Shown here in pieces: positions 61,976 to 64,000 of a stretch of 64,000 nt of DNA; the first letter of the stretch is position 1; every line of letters begins with the position of its first letter. Both the position numbers and the translations under genes were made by a program. The notes beneath the pieces were generated by a model. That model saw only the letters and a program-made list of their open reading frames with translations, was not told the DNA's origin and ran no database searches. The DNA comes from JBEVOS01 sp964563395 (lineage in GTDB: Bacteria > Pseudomonadota > Alphaproteobacteria > Caulobacterales > Aquidulcibacteraceae): contig CAZLWK010000005.1 of assembly GCA_964563395.1 (NCBI GenBank), positions 62,001-126,000 on the forward strand, written 5' to 3'.

Positions 61976-63012
61976 CGCACAGCGCCCGCTGGAGGGCCGA
62001 AGCGCGGCCCCATCAGCGCGCGAAAGCGCCACCAGCCTTCCACCGCGTCGAACGGCGCCGGATCGGCCTTCGCCACGGCTTGCGCGCGCGCGGCGCGCTC
62101 AAGCGCGGCCCCTTGCAGCAGCGGCGCGCCTTCGCACACGCGCGCCATGTCTTCGATCATTCCTGAACATTGCAGCACGAGATCGCATCCCGCGGCGAAC
62201 GCCTTCTCCGCCTTGACGCGCAGATCGCCGTGCAGCGCCTTCATGTCGAGATCGTCGCTCACCAGAAGGCCCTGAAATCCAATGGCGCCGCGAATAATGT
62301 CTTCAATAACACGCCTGGAGTGCGTGGCCGGCGCGTCCGGATCGATCTGTTCATAGACGATGTGCGCCGTCATCGCGACCTCGGCGTCCGCCAGCGCTTG
62401 GAATGGCGCGAAATCGGCGCCCAATTCATTCCGCCCGTCGCGCACGCGCGGCAACGCCAAATGGCTGTCCGCGTCCGCGCGCCCATGGCCGGGCACGTGC
62501 TTGACGCAGCCGACGACGCCGCCGGCGCGCAATCCTTCCAGCGCGGCGCCGCCCAATTCGGCGATCGCGCTTGGATCGCTCGAGAAAGCCCGATCGCCGA
62601 TGATCGGGTCGGCGCCGTCCACGGGCGTGTCGAGCACGGGCGCGAAATCGCCATCGACGCCAATCGCGCGCAATTCATGCGCGATCAGACGATGACCAAG
62701 TTTCACCGCTTCAACGCCAAGCGCATGATCGCGCTGATGCAGTGCGCCATAGGCCGCCCCCGGCGGCCAAAGCGGCCATTCCGGCGGCCTAAGGCGCGCC
62801 ACGCGGCCGCCTTCCTGATCGATGTAAATCACGCACTCATTATCGGCGGCCTCGCGAAGCTCCGCGCACAAGCGCTTCACCTGCGCGCGAGAGGCGCACG
62901 CCTCGCGAAAAAGAATGAAGCTCCAAGGCCGCGCATCGCGTGCGAAGCGCTTGAAGGCGTCGTCAAGCGCGGTCTGGCGAACGCCGAGCGAAACCGCGCG
63001 CGTCGCTTTCAT
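61972..63012 (-). CDS. nagZ: Beta-N-acetylhexosaminidase NagZ
   Basis: 346 residues, GH3 fold: IYIDQEGGRVARLRPPEWPL, KHVPGHGRADADSHL with the mobile-loop His/Asp pair, and LLVSDDLDMKAL with the nucleophile Asp. Cytoplasmic peptidoglycan-recycling enzyme removing GlcNAc from anhydro-muropeptides. ATG at 63012 overlaps the SPOR gene stop by 4 bases. Confidence 0.94.
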   Translation of the reverse strand: MKATRAVSLGVRQTALDDAFKRFARDARPWSFILFREACASRAQVKRLCAELREAADNECVIYIDQEGGRVARLRPPEWPLWPPGAAYGALHQRDHALGVEAVKLGHRLIAHELRAIGVDGDFAPVLDTPVDGADPIIGDRAFSSDPSAIAELGGAALEGLRAGGVVGCVKHVPGHGRADADSHLALPRVRDGRNELGADFAPFQALADAEVAMTAHIVYEQIDPDAPATHSRRVIEDIIRGAIGFQGLLVSDDLDMKALHGDLRVKAEKAFAAGCDLVLQCSGMIEDMARVCEGAPLLQGAALERAARAQAVAKADPAPFDAVEGWWRFRALMGPRFGPPAGAVR

Positions 63013-63749
63013 CGCCGCACCGCGATGCAATCCTGCCCCATCTGTTTGATGCGGTCACAGAACAGACCGACATTTTCGCGATCCGCGAAATACCCGACGC
63101 GGACGCGGTAATAGATTCCACGCTGGCCGAGATCGGCGCGCTCCACATCGAGCCGCGCATCGGTGAACAGCGCCGGCGCGCGCGACGACAAGCGAAGCCA
63201 TATCTGGTCGACGGCGTCCGGCGATTGCAGCGCCGCCACCTGCGCCACGTAGGGTCCGTTCGCGACAAAGAGCGGTTGTCCGCCAAGACGCGGCTGAGCG
63301 CCTGGCGCCGTTTCAAGCGATGCGGCCGCCAGGGGCGTTTCCGGCCCCGGACGCGCGCGCACTGTTTCGTCGATCGCGTTCGTTTCGCCTTCGATCACGG
63401 CGTTGAGCGCGCTCGTCTCGGCTGGATCAGGGGTCCGCGTGGCGACGGCGGGAGCGATCTTGTACGACGGCGTCGCCGGCATGATCCGCGGCGCTTCCTG
63501 GCCGCCATAGGCGTTCCAGACAAAGGCGCCGAAAGCGGTGAGCGTGATCGCGCCCAGCCCGTACGCCAGTTCGCGGCGCATGCCCTGCCCGCGCGGCTCT
63601 TCCGGCGCGCGCTGGGCGCGGCCTGGAACGCGGCTGTGCGCGGCATAGGGGCGCGAAGGCGACAAAGAAGGCTCTCCCAAAGAATCGGCGTGCGCCAAGA
63701 CTCTTAGCATTTCGTTGCCGCGCGCGCGCCGCCGCCGCTGCGTCTTCAT
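63009..63749 (-). CDS. SPOR-domain membrane protein
   Basis: 246 residues: basic N-terminal region, one membrane helix (about ELAYGLGAITLTAFGAFVW), a Thr/Pro-rich periplasmic linker and a C-terminal SPOR domain (YVAQVAALQSPDAVDQIWLR, then IYYRVRVGYFADRENVGLFCDRI). SPOR domains bind denuded peptidoglycan at division sites, so a septal role is inferred. Overlaps dgt and nagZ by 4 bases each. Confidence 0.88.
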   Translation of the reverse strand: MKTQRRRRARGNEMLRVLAHADSLGEPSLSPSRPYAAHSRVPGRAQRAPEEPRGQGMRRELAYGLGAITLTAFGAFVWNAYGGQEAPRIMPATPSYKIAPAVATRTPDPAETSALNAVIEGETNAIDETVRARPGPETPLAAASLETAPGAQPRLGGQPLFVANGPYVAQVAALQSPDAVDQIWLRLSSRAPALFTDARLDVERADLGQRGIYYRVRVGYFADRENVGLFCDRIKQMGQDCIAVRR

Positions 63750-64000
63750 GCGGGCCGTTCCAGCGAATAGAGCCGGCGGTGTTCATCGATAGCGTAATCG
63801 TCGGTCATGCCGGCGATGTAATCGCACACGCGCCGCGCCGTTCGCTGGCCGCGCGGACCGTCGCCGCCCTCAGCCCAAGCGGGCGGCAGCGTCGAAGGCT
63901 CGTCGATGAAAATCTCGAACAGATTGCGGATCACCCGCTTGGCCTGCGCTCTGCGGCGATTGACGCGCCAGTGCCGGTACATGCGCGCCATCAAAAACCG
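63746..64000 (-). CDS. dgt: Deoxyguanosinetriphosphate triphosphohydrolase-like protein, C-terminal part
   Basis: The frame runs off the right edge (84 residues visible). MARMYRHWRVNRRRAQAKRV and DYIAGMTDDYAIDEHRRLY are the C-terminal landmarks of dGTPase-like HD-domain proteins, and dgt before the SPOR-nagZ-scpA genes is the common order. The HD metal site lies outside the window. Its stop overlaps the SPOR start by 4 bases. Confidence 0.9.
   Translation of the reverse strand, partial: RFLMARMYRHWRVNRRRAQAKRVIRNLFEIFIDEPSTLPPAWAEGGDGPRGQRTARRVCDYIAGMTDDYAIDEHRRLYSLERPA

Overview
The window is chromosomal DNA of a high-GC alphaproteobacterium. Lineage clues are the RegB/RegA (ActS/ActR, PrrB/PrrA) redox pair, the murA-DUF2948-hisD-UPF0262-phosphatase-maf-RNase G-yacG cluster, the cysG-DUF2849-cysI-DUF934-cysH operon, folate-type TrmFO, and the dgt-SPOR-nagZ-scpAB-tatABC-serS-surE-pcm order joined to yajC-secDF. 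A Caulobacterales/Hyphomonadaceae-like host is my best guess, supported weakly by a FlaEY-like giant protein and an intracellular PHB depolymerase. It is an inference, since no rRNA is present.

Layout. 1-8 kb: the tail of an unknown gene, a Bax-inhibitor-1 protein, PBP1A, a YgjP-type metallopeptidase, PHB depolymerase and regB-regA. 8-15 kb: the minus-strand cluster from murA to yacG, with a tRNA-Thr beside murA. 15-20 kb: a 1488-residue repeat/beta-rich protein. 20-27 kb: assimilatory sulfate reduction (TauE/SafE exporter, APS reductase, sulfite reductase, siroheme synthase) plus cysteine synthase. 27-33 kb: flavin reductase, LysR regulator, CaiB-type CoA transferase, sphingosine-phosphate-lyase-like enzyme and TerC. 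34-38 kb: a compact four-gene archaic (Csu-type) chaperone-usher pilus operon. 38-47 kb: Atm1-type ABC exporter, LOG protein, a glutamyl-tRNA synthetase, MDR oxidoreductase, DUF429-like protein, MATE transporter and trmFO. 47.4-48.9 kb: an accessory patch. 49-64 kb: protein export (yajC, secD, secF, tatABC), cell-envelope genes, serS, scpAB, nagZ and the end of dgt.

The unusual parts are four. (1) A decayed hlyD (type I secretion adaptor) at 47.36-48.02 kb is interrupted by an 87-bp element made of two perfect hairpins. (2) Immediately after it, a two-gene low-GC (about 50 percent by hand count) cassette encodes an unrecognised protein and a PIN-fold nuclease-like protein with overlapping reading frames. 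(3) serS carries an in-frame insertion of roughly 45 residues just before the serine-binding TAE motif, in a tract of about 43 percent GC. (4) The Csu-type pilus operon is minimal. The rest is mostly conserved housekeeping sequence with tight, often 4-bp-overlapping operons. No gene-free stretch exceeds 300 bases; the longest gaps (33646-33920, 14913-15083 and 27029-27189) hold at most promoter/leader sequence and one small hairpin.
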